A stretch of 64,000 nucleotides of DNA from Hyperoplus lanceolatus. Lineage: Eukaryota; Chordata; Actinopteri; Uranoscopiformes; Ammodytidae. The stretch lies in assembly GCA_026929865.2 (NCBI GenBank), contig CM049410.1, positions 19,554,001 to 19,618,000 on the forward strand, written 5' to 3'. Shown here in pieces: positions 1 to 27,533 of the stretch (positions are counted from its first letter, which is position 1; every line of letters starts with the position of its first letter). The position numbers were made by a program, and so were the translations under genes. The notes beneath the pieces were generated by a model. It was not told where the DNA came from. It made no database searches and saw only the letters and a list, made by a program, of their open reading frames with translations.

Positions 1-55
1 AATAGGAACAGAGGTATTATATTTGAAAATCTTGGCCTCATGAAGCTGTGTGTAC

Positions 56-14089
<14,034 letters not shown>

Positions 14090-14109
14090 TTTCTTTTTTT
14101 TGTTTGTCT

Positions 14110-16064
14110 CTAAATGGAACAAGAACAAATAATCTACGCAGTCATTTCCCAAGCTGGTTATCACACGTCCTTCCTTTTTCTGTTTTGGCTGTGTTGGCCT
14201 CTGCAGCGTGTCATCTGTTGGTCTCTTCTGTAGAAAAAAAAAAGCTCTCTGTCTTTCTCACTCAGCTCTGCCCTCATTCCTCACACTTTTTTGCACATGT
14301 TCTCACCCTCTCTCTCTGTCCCTCTCTCTCTCTCTCTCACCCGCCCCTGATCGACACTAACTCCACCTACATCACAGATTGTTGTGTTTTTACTTTAGCC
14401 TTCTCAGGCAGGGGAGTTATCTCCTCATCTCTCACATAGTTACTCTAATTCCAGATCCCCCACACTCACTGCTCAAACCACTTTCTTTATTATATAGGCA
14501 CATACACACACACACTACACATAAACAGGAAAAGACAGACAGAAAGACAGGGGGAGAGTGGGAGGGAGGGGTTGGGCTTATCTATCTAGCCAGCCAAAGG
14601 TCGTATTGTGGGCTGTTTGTTGAATGCACAGCCGTTTATCGATTTCCCTGTTTGCCCTTCTCACTTATCAATGCTGCTATTGAACTTTGTGATGCTAGCT
14701 ACGTCAGCACTGCAATGGCTCATTTCACGCTAGTGGCTTGTAAATCTGTGATTGTGAGCAACAGGCATTGTAAATCCTGGTTGGTTTTAAGTCCGAGCGC
14801 CTGTCCCATGGTACAGTAAATGCCAGCACACACACAAAAGGTGGCCGTTTCCGGGGGAACAGCGTCTCTTCAGCAGATGCACGTGCTGCCATGGTAACCA
14901 GAGATGTCTCAAGAGGGCCCCTCTTGAGACATGCTGTCTGTGGTTCCCATATTAAACATAATGTTGTTAAGATGGTCAAACCAATTTGTGTTGTATTATG
15001 GGATGCAATGGCAAGAGAACAAATACCTAACAATTATCAACCTGTGTGAGCGAGCGCCGCACCAGAAGCCCACTAAGGTGATTATAACATTTATTTCCTG
15101 TCCACTCCCGTCCCAGCCTCCTAATTCCACATCAGTGATCACAAAGAATGTGAGGGGTTTGTTTTAGATTTGGTGTGGGGGAAAAAATCCCCAAATCAAA
15201 CATTTACCAAAGCCTTGAACACACAGAGACATCATTGTAAGAACGTTTTATTGGTGTAGAGTTGTATTCATAGTTGCATATGTTTGCGGCCTTGTTTCAG
15301 AAATAAAGTGTAGCCACCGGTTCCAACTTGCAAAGGTATGGCTTGAATGACAAATACACAACAAACATAGTCCAATAAAAACAGGACGCAGGAACCTCCT
15401 CTTTAGCACACAGTTGACGACACTGAGTGAGCGGGCACCAATATAATTATAATGGTGTGAACATAATAATTGCTGTGATACTACAGTGTGTGACGGTGCA
15501 AAAACAAAACACCATAGTATATCTGTTAACCATATCTGTTACCCATCATGATACACTCATCAGGTCTGGCTCAAAGATTCAAATATGGTGACGGCTTCCA
15601 GGGAAAAACAGGTTGGGGGGTAGGAGACGGGTAAGCTGAGTGGGAGAAAGGGGGGGGAGACAGGTAGACAGGTAAAGCTGGGTGGGGGAAAGGAGGGGGA
15701 GACAGATTGGGAGGCAGACAGGTTTGAGATATACATTCATATTATAATCGTGGGTGGGGCAGGCTGACCCAGAACAGCAGGAGGCTGTCTGCAGGACCGT
15801 TGTCCTCTTTCAAATGTATTGTCAGGCTGGCTACTCTCCCTCCACACGGGAGAGTAGAGGGGGGATGGTGGGGGGGAAACCAACATGCAATATATTTCAT
15901 TATTCTTTTAAGCCGATACAAGATAATAACAAATGTTTCCTATTGCATTAATAAGTATTCCAACATTTGAGTCCAGAGATATATATATATCATATGCAAA
16001 AAACTGCCACCACACTTATTTCTCTCACAGAGCATTGGTCCATAGGATTAATTAATGTAATTTA
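14110..16064. other. Region upstream of mylk, no gene recognised
   Basis: This should hold the mylk promoter and any non-coding first exon (the coding first exon has an AG acceptor at 14111-14110). A pyrimidine-rich tract spans about 14240-14345. There is a short CA-rich run near 14505, a G-rich purine run near 15600-15720, and a near-perfect palindrome at 14904-14932. ORFs here have no recognisable similarity. Confidence 0.5.
14904..14932. repeat. 29-bp near-perfect palindrome
   Basis: ATGTCTCAAGAGG, a 3-base centre GCC, then CCTCTTGAGACAT: 13 of 13 arm bases pair. No flanking T-run marks it as a terminator, and none would be expected in this eukaryotic context. Function unknown. Confidence 0.9.
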
Positions 16065-17119
16065 GGGGCACTTTACACGACAACACGAAACGGTGCAAAC
16101 GCAGAAAAATTCCTGCGGTTGCACTATATCATTTACAGGAAAACAGCAAACGCAGGCATGAAACCGCAGGTTTTTGAGATCACCTCCCAGGGAGGATTTT
16201 TTGGAAAACTTAACGGTTTTGGTTTCCTGTAAACACCGAAACCATTTCCCCTGATAACGCTGACGTCACGGCTCCACCCTCACACATGCTTAGTCTATAA
16301 CATTTGCTGTCAAAATACCCACAACACAAGAAGCGAGTTATAAAGTTAGAAGACAACATGAACGGTGTCTCCACGGCACCATCACTGTGATCAGTGATGA
16401 CGTGCAGGGCTAAAATATAGGCTAACACTCGCCAATTTAGTCCAAGCGATTACCGCAGTAAGTTATTGAGACCACCCGCCACTTTGGCTGGGGAAAGATT
16501 TGTGCTCTGCCTGTTTTTCTAGCTAAATAAACGTGTGTCACTTCTATATGCCAGGGACACGGCTCTCTCTACATTAAAAACACTATCAGTGTGCAGCGGT
16601 TAAGTTAGGCTACTGTTCAACAAAAGGAGCATTAAGGCTACGGCTTCACAGTAAAAGCATTTCACTGGCTAAACATTAATAGCATTTCACTGGACACACG
16701 TGAGTTGACTTTTATTTTGAAGTACGCCTAACAGGAAGGTATCCGCTCACGAAGCCCCTTCACTATCAGCAAGTGCTCTGTTTTTACGAGTTCAATGCGG
16801 TGAAATAAGAGGACAGAAAGCTTGTCTTTTACAATATTTGTAACCCTAAGCTTACACCAACCGCTTTATGAACGTTAGTGGCATTAATTTTCGGTTACAG
16901 TAAGGTTTTATGCATCAAATTGTACCGGAAGAGCTATCTACTAGGCTGTGTCACCGCTGACTATTGCATGGCTGCTACACTGCTACTACAGCGATTTCGG
17001 CCCGTTTCCTCTGAAAACATGTGTACGGGTGAAGATGTCAGATAAATTGTGTCTGAACGGGTTTTTTTTTTTAAACCAAAAACTGGAAAACTGTCACGTT
17101 TTCACAGTGTAAAGTGCCC
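16065..17119. mobile_element. Probable 1.05-kb DNA transposon with GGGCACTTTACAC ends
   Basis: The left end GGGGCACTTTACACGAC is matched by an inverted right end (…AGTGTAAAGTGCCC). Subterminal motifs also recur in inverted form, for example the TTTACAGGAAA and TTTCCTGTAAA blocks near the left end (16131-16235). No clear target duplication was found, so the superfamily is left open and the ends are less certain than for the hAT elements. Confidence 0.55.
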
Positions 17120-17281
17120 TGGGACAGGGCCACCTACTACACACAATAGAGTGAGGAGGAGAGGACAGGGGTAGATGTGCCGGCTGACCCATTCATCCCC
17201 CCTCTATACAGTCTGAAGCTGTTATCAGTTGATGGAATGCGCGCAGGTTGTTTGGTCACCCCCCCCCCCCCCCCCCGTAGG

Positions 17282-18442
17282 CCAGGCAAAGTAAGGCAAG
17301 AATAGAATAAATTGTAAAATAATTTTTTTCAGCTCAGATAATTTCTATGAGGTGTCCAGAACAACATACTAAAAGTACTAAGACATCCTAGTTGAGGAAA
17401 TATGTTTAATTCTCATCAATCCGAGATGTGTGCCAATAAGGCGAGACACCAATACATCCAGATAGGGCAATTTTTTTTCCTTTAGTCCTATCAAAATGAA
17501 ACTTTACACAATGAAAGTATCCATGATAATGTTTTTTTTTTATTACAAGTTTCTTTGAAAATGAATTGTAATATGCAAATGAGCTATACACTAATCGTAC
17601 ATGCCCAAAATAAACCCAAATAGGCTTACTTTTTCCTTTACTCCTACCACAATAAAACTTTACATAGTAAAAGCATTAGCAAGTAAGAGGAATGTTCTGT
17701 TTTGCAGACCGACCACGGCAAAAGTAAAATTTAACAGTTAACCCACTGTTCGCTAAACGAACAGGGCTTAATAAGTCACATTGTTCATTGCTCTGATTGG
17801 TTGTAGTGCTATCAAATTGCGTGCAGTGGCATTTGAAGAGACAAATCTAATTCATGAGAGGCACCTGTTATACCCCTGGCAGGTAAGCCAGACAGTTTTT
17901 CAGGTTAGAGGCCAGTCTAAAAGCAGCATCGCCATCACCTATTGGCAGTACGATGATTGGATATTAAATAAGTGTGGAGCTCACGTGTATATTCAAATTC
18001 ATTTAAAAAGAAACTTGTAATACAAAAAAAGTTACTTTTCAAGTATACTTTTACTATGTAAAGTTTTATTGTGGTAGGAGTAAAGGAAAAAATTAAGCCT
18101 ATTTGGGTTTATTTTGGGTGTGTACGATTAGTGTATAGCTCATTTGCATATTAAAATTAATTTTCAAAGAAACTTGTAATACAAAGAATGTTAATTATCA
18201 TGGATACTTTCATTGTGTAAAGTTTCATTTTGATAGGACTAAAGGAAACAAAATTGCCCTATTTGGATGTATTGGTGTCTCGCCTTATTAGCACACATCT
18301 CGGATTGATGAGAATTAAACATATTTCCTCAACTAGGATGTCTTAGGACTTTTAGTATGTTGTTCTGGACACCTCATAGAAATTATCTGAGCTGAAAAAA
18401 ATTATTTTACAATTTATTCTATGAAAAACGCTATTTTGCCTG
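17282..18442. repeat. 1.16-kb inverted repeat (foldback element)
   Basis: The left arm (17282-about 17687) and right arm (about 18032-18442) are reverse complements over roughly 400 bp, from CCAGGCAAA at the outer ends inward. Paired blocks include ACACCAATACATCCA, GAAACTTTACACAATG and GGTAGGAGTAAAGGAAAAA. A loop of about 345 bp separates them. Within each arm a unit of about 165-185 bp is repeated in tandem with divergence: CTTTAGTCCTATCAAAATG versus CTTTACTCCTACCACAATA. No protein is recognisable in the loop. Confidence 0.85.
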
Positions 18443-21400
18443 GACTACTGTCCTTGATTCACTGTTGTGATAAAAGATTGAGACTGAAGAAAGTGGCTGC
18501 AGTAGCGTGAAGTGTGGAGATATAAATCTTTGTAGTGTTTCAAAAGTGAAAAAGTGCAATGTGAGCCAGGGCAAAGCCATGTCATTGCATTTGAGAGAGC
18601 CAAAGGAATGCGATGATTTGTTTTCTGGCGAAAGACAGAATGAAAAACATGACAACAACAAGCTGTGTCAGGAAAACGCACCCTGAAACAGATATATGCA
18701 TGTCAGTCACACGTTACTTCAAAAGGCACGTTTCCCGACATTTGTTGGAGGAATTTGCTGCGGTACTAAACCTCTGCCAGTAAGCTTACAATAGAAATAT
18801 ATTGATACCGCAGACAACTTTTTTTATAATCCCAAAACTTTGGGAAAAAAACATATGAAATGGACTAAAAATAAGAAGGTATAAACTGATAGATATTATG
18901 TTAAGTTACAGTATGCTGTGCCTTATCTGTCTTATAATTTTCAAGGATATGAACTTTCCATTTATTTGCATTTTTTTTTAAATTAATGTTTTAATTTTTT
19001 TTTCATGAATCATAAATTATCCTGTCTAAAATGAATGATGAAAACTGATTTAAGTCAAATATATTCATTATAATAGTTATGATGTTATCAGTGTTAATTG
19101 TATAAATATATTAAAAAACCAAAATAGCACATTTTATTAGTTCAGAAATAAAAAACACTTTTATTTTCCTGGACATGAACAGACTTGCGCAAGTCAACAG
19201 CAATGCCCTCTTGACATTTCTCTGTTTGCTTTGTGCAAAACCTGCTGCCACAAGTGACACTGATGTGCTGTGACACTCAGTTTGGGTTAGGAATTCCATT
19301 GAAAAGGCAGAGAATAAAATGTGATCAATCATTTTGTTTGTTTTATAAATCAGCTTGTAAAACAAGAAATACTGATTCATAATTATCTAAAACTGCATGT
19401 TACAACTCTTCAGTGTAGCTGTAGGAAGCAGTCAGGCCATTACATTTTCACTGTGGGAAGAAGACACTGGCACTACCTAGAGGCCAATAATGTACCTGCA
19501 AACAATACATTGTTTCGTTGCTTTTCAGCTTCCCTTATATGCTGCAGCAATGTTCCTGTTAAATATTAAAATCTGCATTGTAAAACTGCTATGGGACAAC
19601 AACTACATGTGTGGTTTAGTTTTTGCTTGGTATGTTACTAGAATGTATCTTGGATGTCTTGCATTTGTTCCCAGTACCTCATACAGTAAATATTTATGTT
19701 TGTGCTTAATTGTGCTGTCATTAAAGAGAAATACTATGCCACCCTATCAATCCATTGTCACCAAGATAATTAAGAATTTCTTTGCTGTACAGAAAAACTT
19801 AGAAGTGAACCTAAAATGGCACTTTACCACCCTCTTGTGGCAGAATATGATTATGTCCAAAGCATGGTCCATAAAAGGTGTCAATAAGATCGGTGACAAC
19901 TGATTTGAGTGATTACTTGAGTCATTGCAAATAAGATATTACTCGAACCTTGGGGTGATACAACCTATCCAGCAGCATGTGAAATAATAACAATGACCCC
20001 CTCCTTTACCAGCTGCATCAGCAAAGTGATGCTTAAACATCAACTCATCAATGATAATGAGCCAAATATATAATATACTTTACTTCTGAAATGGGCCATT
20101 CTGCATGATGAGTACTTAAATATATCATCTTCTTTGAACCTATTTTGAAGCCAATACTTTTACTGTTACTTAAAAAGTTGAATGCATGGCTTTAACTTAT
20201 ATTAATAACCATGTGGTATTGCTACTGTTTCTTTACTTTACAAATAGCTTTGTTTTTGTCTTGGAGTAACCTACTGACATTTTGGAGCTTACTTTTTAAA
20301 GCAACACACATACAAATGCAACTTTTTTCAAGTGAGGATATTATGATGCTTTCAAGGCGCTGTTAAAAGTGTAACACTTAAGCTGACCACTGACCCCTGA
20401 CTTTTCCCACAGCAGGTCCCAGGCCGGCAGAACAAACAGTCACACATTGCCTCTGGCTGAGTGTACTGAGAGATCAAAACTGCTGCTGTGTGGCTTGCTG
20501 GCCATCCCACCACATGCAGTGTTAATGCAAAAGGCTTTTCTTTGGTGAAATAATACAATAGACTTTCAAACTAGAACTCCTTTAATATTTACATATAGCT
20601 TATGCATGGCCCAAAACTAACACGACAACAAATAACTGTGAATGTTATTGCTGAAGGACCACTTTGAGTTGTTTCATTTTTTAAGGTGAATGTTGTGTTT
20701 TGTAGCAGTTATGAGCTGAAACAGCAGGGGGTGTTGTTCAACATAACAATACTACTACCATTGACTATTAACTGTAATCACATCTTTGAGTGGAATGTTT
20801 CAAATTTGATAAAAGAATTCAGTCACAGTTCAATGGCACTGCCTGGGCCTTAAAATTTCCTGACTTTTACACACTTCCTTAAATACCATCTCTCCCCATT
20901 AGGATTCCTTCTACCCTATAATTTCTCTTCTCTGCGGCTGAGATGGGACAGAGCTGTGCAGAGGTGTCTTTTTTAAATGCTGACCCTGTTGTTCAAAAAG
21001 GGTCCCTGTTGTTTTTCGCTCGGTTGGTTTCCCACATTGACCGTGACCGTCTGGCCTAGTGGTCCTCGGGGCATTCCGGGCCGACAGTTCAACGTGTGTG
21101 GTGTGGGAGCCACCACAAAAAAACACAGGATGCAAAGTAAAACCACAAGAACCCCTGAATATCTCTAAAAGGAAATGACTTATGAGTAAAGAGATTAGGC
21201 ACAGTGGACTTCCTGCTATTTTACAAATAGAGAGATTGGAGTAATATGATTTTTATCTCGTATGCACGCAGGTCTGAGACATTACACATTTGTGATTTGA
21301 TGTGCCAATGGCAAACCAGTTATAAGCAGGATTTACACTTTTTGAACACCCTAAGAACAGGATTAAGATAACATTCAGAACATATTGGAATTCTTATGAC

Positions 21401-21707
21401 CACCCAGTATTAACATTAAAATATTCAGGCTGTCGGTTACATTATTGAACATGCTTGGCGGTCCTGTGCCATGAGAGAGAGCGTTTGTGAGCCTGTATGT
21501 GTCTATAGGGGTTCGACTCCCACCTTTGCAATGAGGCCTTCTGTCCCTCTGTTGTTGGTGAGGGCCCACATGGAAGCCATTACGCCGTGCAGAGAGTGAA
21601 ATTACAGAGAAAAACCCTACAGAACTGGAGCCCTCCTATAACCACTCGCTCATTCACTTAGACTTACACACTTGAACACAAGCTCGGAAGAACACACGGC
21701 CAGAGTG

Positions 21708-21740
<33 letters not shown>

Positions 21741-24700
21741 ATAAACAGGGCGACAGATGGGCGCACACACACAGGAGCTTTGCTGCCACCTTGCCTGAAG
21801 CTGTACATTTCCACTGCTGGCTCTGTTGGGACAAGGCTGCAGTGTGCTTCCCTCCGTGCCTTCCCTCTCCTGGACTGGAGTGGAGTGGAGTGGTATGGGG
21901 CCAGGGCAGTAAATTCCTCAGAAAGAGCTGTTAAGAGTGCCTCCATTAACAGGGGGGCCAGCGCTCGCCAGAGAGGAGCCGACTCAATATAAGTCATAGT
22001 CGGAGCCCGAGGCTTTTACTTGTTCACGGAAGACTAACTATGACCACATACTGGATTGGAGCTATCTCATACTGTTTAGCACACACCACGTTTACCTGGA
22101 GATGCAGTGCTGCAATATTTCTTTAATGGACCAATAAGAGGGATTTTATGGCCGTGTAAGGTATCTGCAGGGGGTTGATTGACTCATCAATTACTGTAAA
22201 AGCTCAGTGATTACTTCCACAGCTGTTTGTGTGGCTTTCTAGACTTGCTATAGCCCCCCGCCGCATAGCAACAAACCTCCCCTATGTCTCATTGTTATTT
22301 TAAGAAATTCTAACATCTTACTCCCACCTCCTTGCTGCTTGGATGAGAAACGGTGTTAGGCACAAGCCAAATTAGCATTTAACAACTCGAGAATGATTAT
22401 TGCAGTCTTTCACAATAACACCGAAGTCTAGATTTGATTTTAATTTTATTCCAGACACAGAGAGAAAACGGTCCATAATACAATACAAAACCTAGAGGCT
22501 TATAGTTTCAAAATAGAAGTCATTAAAGGTGCCATTATACCCACATGTCTATACATATATAAGTAAAAGAATATGATGGATTATGTGCAATTCATTGTCA
22601 GTAGTGGACAACATAGTCTAGATTTATCACAAAAGACATGTTCATGATGAAACAAGATAAGTCAAACAGGATGCTATATGGGATATTCATTCATGGAATT
22701 TGATCCATCTTGGTAGCACAGGTGTTGACACCAAACTCTTTTGCAGGATGAGAATATAAACCTTGTTTGTTTGTTTGTATATTTATCCAATACAACCATC
22801 TTTAATGACCATTATACAATACTGTAAATCAAAAATATTAACTCCTAAACTTTCCATGATCATTCATAGCACTAGTCTGATGGTTATAACAGAAGGATGC
22901 ATGTGTCCATATGTTGTTCATTGTCTAAGTAATGATAAACCTGTTCTTCAAAACATATACATAGCCTTCAATTTTTTTATCAAATGAAAAAAGGCTATAT
23001 CCAAAAATTGTTCTGTAAAAGATTTTTTTTTTTTTTAAAAGACTCGTATTTGTTGTACAAATGAAAACTATTTTAACTCCGGCTTTATCCAACATCTAGA
23101 TTTTGGGTTTTAAAGAGATGAAAATGTACGCAGAATTTGTTATATATTGCCAAATTTGCATATTCATTCAGACATTTCTGAAAAACTATTGTTTTAATGT
23201 AGCCTAAGTAATCTGCAGTGATTCATCCAGTGTCTAACCTTAATAAACTTAAACTGCATCAAATTTTAATAACTCTATTCAGCTGTATAAATAAAAAGAA
23301 TTAAAAGAAAGTTGAAACAGTAGCTTTAAACACCAGACACTTGGCCCCTCCTTGTGTTATCTTTTGCTACTTGTTCCATCACCCCGGAAGTTTATGAGGG
23401 TGGCATGGCTGTGTACACACTGTGGTGTCTGGATGCACAATAACCATTCCCCCCCCCCCCCCACACACACACAAACACACTCCTCCCATTTAAGCCCATT
23501 ATTATCCCAGGCGTGCTGCAGGCTCCCAAAATATCTGTCACGCAGCTGTCGGCACCTCTCTGCTCAGCAGCTGGAGAGGCTCTGAGGCACTCCCACACTC
23601 TCTGCCCCGAGACCATATACAGTACACCCTAGGCCTAAAGGAAAAAGGGGGGCCAGTCGTTTGTGTTTGTTTCCTTGTCAAAGCCATCCCATGAGCGGTC
23701 TGTGCACTTAGGAGCAACAGAATACCAGACAAATAGCGCGCACAAGGCTTCGAAAATGAGTCACCAAGAATGGAAAGTTAGAAAGCTTGGTGGGCTGAAC
23801 TCCTTTCCACAATTTTCTAATTCTGCTGCAAGGATGTAGCCCACATGTTGATCTGATTAGATTATTTAGGCAATAAGGTACGAGAAGGCAGCGTTCACTG
23901 GCCTAAAAACAGCTGCTTGTAAACCATGATGCAAGCCACAAAACGGACCAGGAGGAAAAAGCATTACAGTGATATTAAAACAAATAAAATCACTGAGATG
24001 TGTTTAATTTTAAACCAGTCATGTTAGTTTTAGCCTAGCCATGTGGTTTTAAAAAAACGTGCTTGGTGAGAAGCAGGATCTCTATGCATTCTGCGTTTTT
24101 AGGCATTCATCATATCTTTCTCAGTGACAAATTTAAACAAGAGTAAGGAGCATGTCAAGTTTAAAAAGAATGATTTTTAGTGGACACAAGATGAATGGAG
24201 AAAAGCAGGACACTTGTGGTGGCTGTCAGGACCAGGATTTATGGCAGGAGGCCCTGAATCAAAGTCGGAAACTGAAACATGCGTTTAAAAACCTCCGGTC
24301 TCCTGCCAACATGTTACGCTCCATCCCACTCACAGCGGCCGCCTCCAAAAGCAATGATAGGAAGAGAAAGAACATACCGCACTTCCTGTTGAGATTTCAA
24401 GGGGGGGGGGCAGCAAGACAGATAGATGTAGAATGTGCTCTGGAAAATCTCACTGCTCTCCTATGGTTAGGATAATGTATGACTGCAACTAATCCAGTGT
24501 CAGCCTTCAGAGTACGAGTTCTTCTTGAGTTTGAGCCAAGATTTGATTAGAACCAGGCTTACTACATGTCCGGGTATAGCTATAGCGCTCTTTCTTTCTT
24601 GTTTCCCCCTCATTTTTTCTCTTCCACTCCCCCCCACAATCCTGATTTCCATTTTCTGTTTCTAACCCTCTTCTAAAGCCTGATACAGCTAGCATGCAGT

Positions 24701-27533
24701 AAAAAAAAACAAAAAAGTTAATGACAAATTCACACAAACTTGAACAATGAGTCCACAGTGACAGTTAGAACATGATCCTTTTCTGACATGCCAAGGCCTT
24801 CATCCAATAAGAGCGACATCATAATATCAAGTGGAGGAGCATTCTTCCTGTCTTACTCCTGATCCGTGGCTTGTCCCTTCTTGCCTTCAAGCGCGCAGGA
24901 AATGGCTGCATGCTAGATTTAAGATCTGAGATCAACAACATGGGAGACGGCCGCCACCGAAAAGACTGGGCACCGACATTAAAGAGAAAAGAATCCACCG
25001 GATAGCTACCGCCGTGTGTGCAGTTAATATGAACAGTTTAATACAGTGGGTTCTGTAACAGTTTTTTTTTTATTGTAAACCAGAGTTTCTCACGGCACCA
25101 AATGTCCTCTGCATGTACAGAAATGGTCATATTATCCACCAAGTAAAGTCTTCCCCAGATGGGCCATGCAACACACACATCAAGATTTACTGAGGGAAAA
25201 TTATTTTGCGATAAGCTTTTTTCTTCTTCTTGGCACAAGTTAAATGCACGACATCTGATTCTGTTTAGGTTGGACAGTCTGAGATCCAAAGTTTTAGTTT
25301 GAAATATTCAGGAAAATCAGAGGCACGTCTTTCCTCATTTGGATTCCCCCTTTTCATTCGCCTTTGTTGTTCCTCCCTGGCGAAAGACAAAGGCAAACCA
25401 AATGATACTGAATTTTCCATAATGCTCTCCAAACCCCCTCCTCGCCTAAGCCCCCTAAAACAACATCAACTCTCTTTCCCACCAGCATCCCAACCCACGC
25501 CGCCATACCCTACTCTACTCTTCATTCTCTCACTCTTCACTTGTTTCTCTGCTTCGGTGCAAAGCCAAACAAGCCAGCCATTAAGTTGAGTTAAGCGCAG
25601 GAAGTGGGCCTTCGGGCCAGGCGGAACTGTTTACAAGGAGCTAGTCAGGTTTCAGCGGCGCTTTGAAGTGAGCAGCACACAGGAGACTGTCTGTCACTAG
25701 GCAAAGGCCCAGCACCGCTCCACTGACTCACTCACATTCCCCCCATTCATCTAAGCAGAGAGAGGAGAGGAGGGTGGAGGCCGAGGGGGTGTTAGAGGAG
25801 TAGATTTATGGTTTTCCCCCCTCGGAGTATCTGTTCCTATACCTTTAATCACCTCTACCTGTCTGTTATTACAACCCTTCTTCTTTATTCAACCCCTGAT
25901 AAGGACACAAGAAAGATATACATCAACTTGTCCAACAGGTCACAAAATGGAATAAAGGTCCATTGACTATATGTATGCCCATGTCAGTAATTGTACTGTA
26001 ACCCGTAGAGGTGTTACCTAATATAGTGATTATGTGCTGTATTATATGCACCTTTTCAACCTTTTGCAGCAACAATGCACACACCTTTTCAACAATGCAC
26101 ACACAGTGTGCAGTATCTGCGTGCCATTCTCTGCTTGCAGCCCCGAGCCGCCGCTCTGAGGCAAGAGGATCAGCTTTCTCCAACACACCCATCTACTTTG
26201 TGACATCAGCGCAGGAGAAGGTTCGGTTTCATTCGTGCGTGGCTTGGGGGATTCCAGCTTTGCACACAGCGCAGTAGCTCCAGAGAAGTAACACTACACA
26301 CAAAAGCAGAACACCCTTGTTTTCCCCTTCACCAAACAGGCAGGCAGGAACATTCTTCACACCTTTGCATTGTTTTCTTGCCAGATCATTCAGCAGTTTT
26401 GTTTTGTTTAGCCCTTGAGAAGGCGATGTTAGTGTGAGGCATCCCTCTGCCACATTCTCACAGGTTGGCACCAGTTTCTCACACATCAAACACGCAGATG
26501 GGAATTATCTCAGCATATATTGACAACTTTTAACCGTATAAACTCATTCCTTGTATTTCCCACAGGGCTACAGTACCATGTAAGAAAAGGCCCATTTCCA
26601 ATAAGAATTCCAATCTTTTACTGTTGCCTTCCAGTCTGCAGCAACAGATGTTCAGGTGTGACACAACCCTCACCCCCTTGAGAAAACAACATGGCTGTTC
26701 TTTTATAGAAATACCTTGACTATCAAGACACTATTTAATCATTGACCAATACTGAACATAAGGAAGAGTAAAACATTATAGAAAAAAGCTCCACTAGAAC
26801 TAGAAAGTATTCGATTTATAGTTATTTGATGATAGTTGCAGAGTCTCAGCACATGTCTTTGGTTAAGAGGTGTGACAGAACAGTTTGCTAAACTCAACAA
26901 GCTTCTTGGATGTCATCCAACAGAGTGAAATGTAGACATTCTTTTAATCCATAAAAAAACAACAGTTGATAAAAAAAGGGAGCATGTCTAGATCTACGGT
27001 ATGTGGCATTCTTACAGTGGAAAGGTGAAGCAGGGCAGAGAAAAAAAAGTCTTCACTTTCTTTAAATACAAATATATAATTTCATGTTTTTACAAAAACT
27101 ATTTACAATTTTGCATATGAAATGTTGAAGGAGAAAAATAAACCGCCATTATGCCACTGTTCCGTTTCCCCGCTATCTCTGTTCTTGGCTTGCTGGATCA
27201 TCGCTCCCTTTATGAGTTTATGGTGGCTTTAAGGGGAGAGCCAGAGAGAGGGGGAGGAGAGAGCATTTCAGCACATGGCACCCATAGCCACGCTTGTTAT
27301 TTGTTCAGACAGTCAGGTTCAGGCTTTGTTTATCCAGCTTGCCATTTTTGTCAAACCCCTGACCCTCAGTTCGGCATGCATGTGTGGCTATAGAGCTGGG
27401 GCGAGGAACAAATGCTGGAAGAACTTAGAGCTACTCACTGTCCTATAGGCTACTTACCTATGATATGGGAAAACAGGCAATAATAAACAACAACAAATTA
27501 GTCCAGGCAACATTTAGATGTCCCTTTTTTGCT
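18443..27533. other. Gene-free spacer, right part probably fzd2 3'UTR
   Basis: No coding exon could be supported. The kilobase or so next to the fzd2 stop codon is AT-rich and likely its 3'UTR. A minus-strand AATAAA (plus TTTATT at 25884-25889) is one possible poly(A) signal, but I cannot tell which is used. Other contents: a short CA tract near 21709-21735, poly-C 23450-23461, and T-rich runs. The ORFs at 19490-19903, 24152-24475 and 25299-25589 look like chance frames. Confidence 0.5.

Noticed and set aside
21470..21570. Possible SINE with B-box GGGGTTCGACTCCC
   Set aside because: No matching A-box, body or tail was seen, so support is too weak to list.
24152..24475. 107-aa open frame upstream of fzd2
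   Set aside because: No similarity recognised, interrupted by a poly-G run, and no splice or promoter context.
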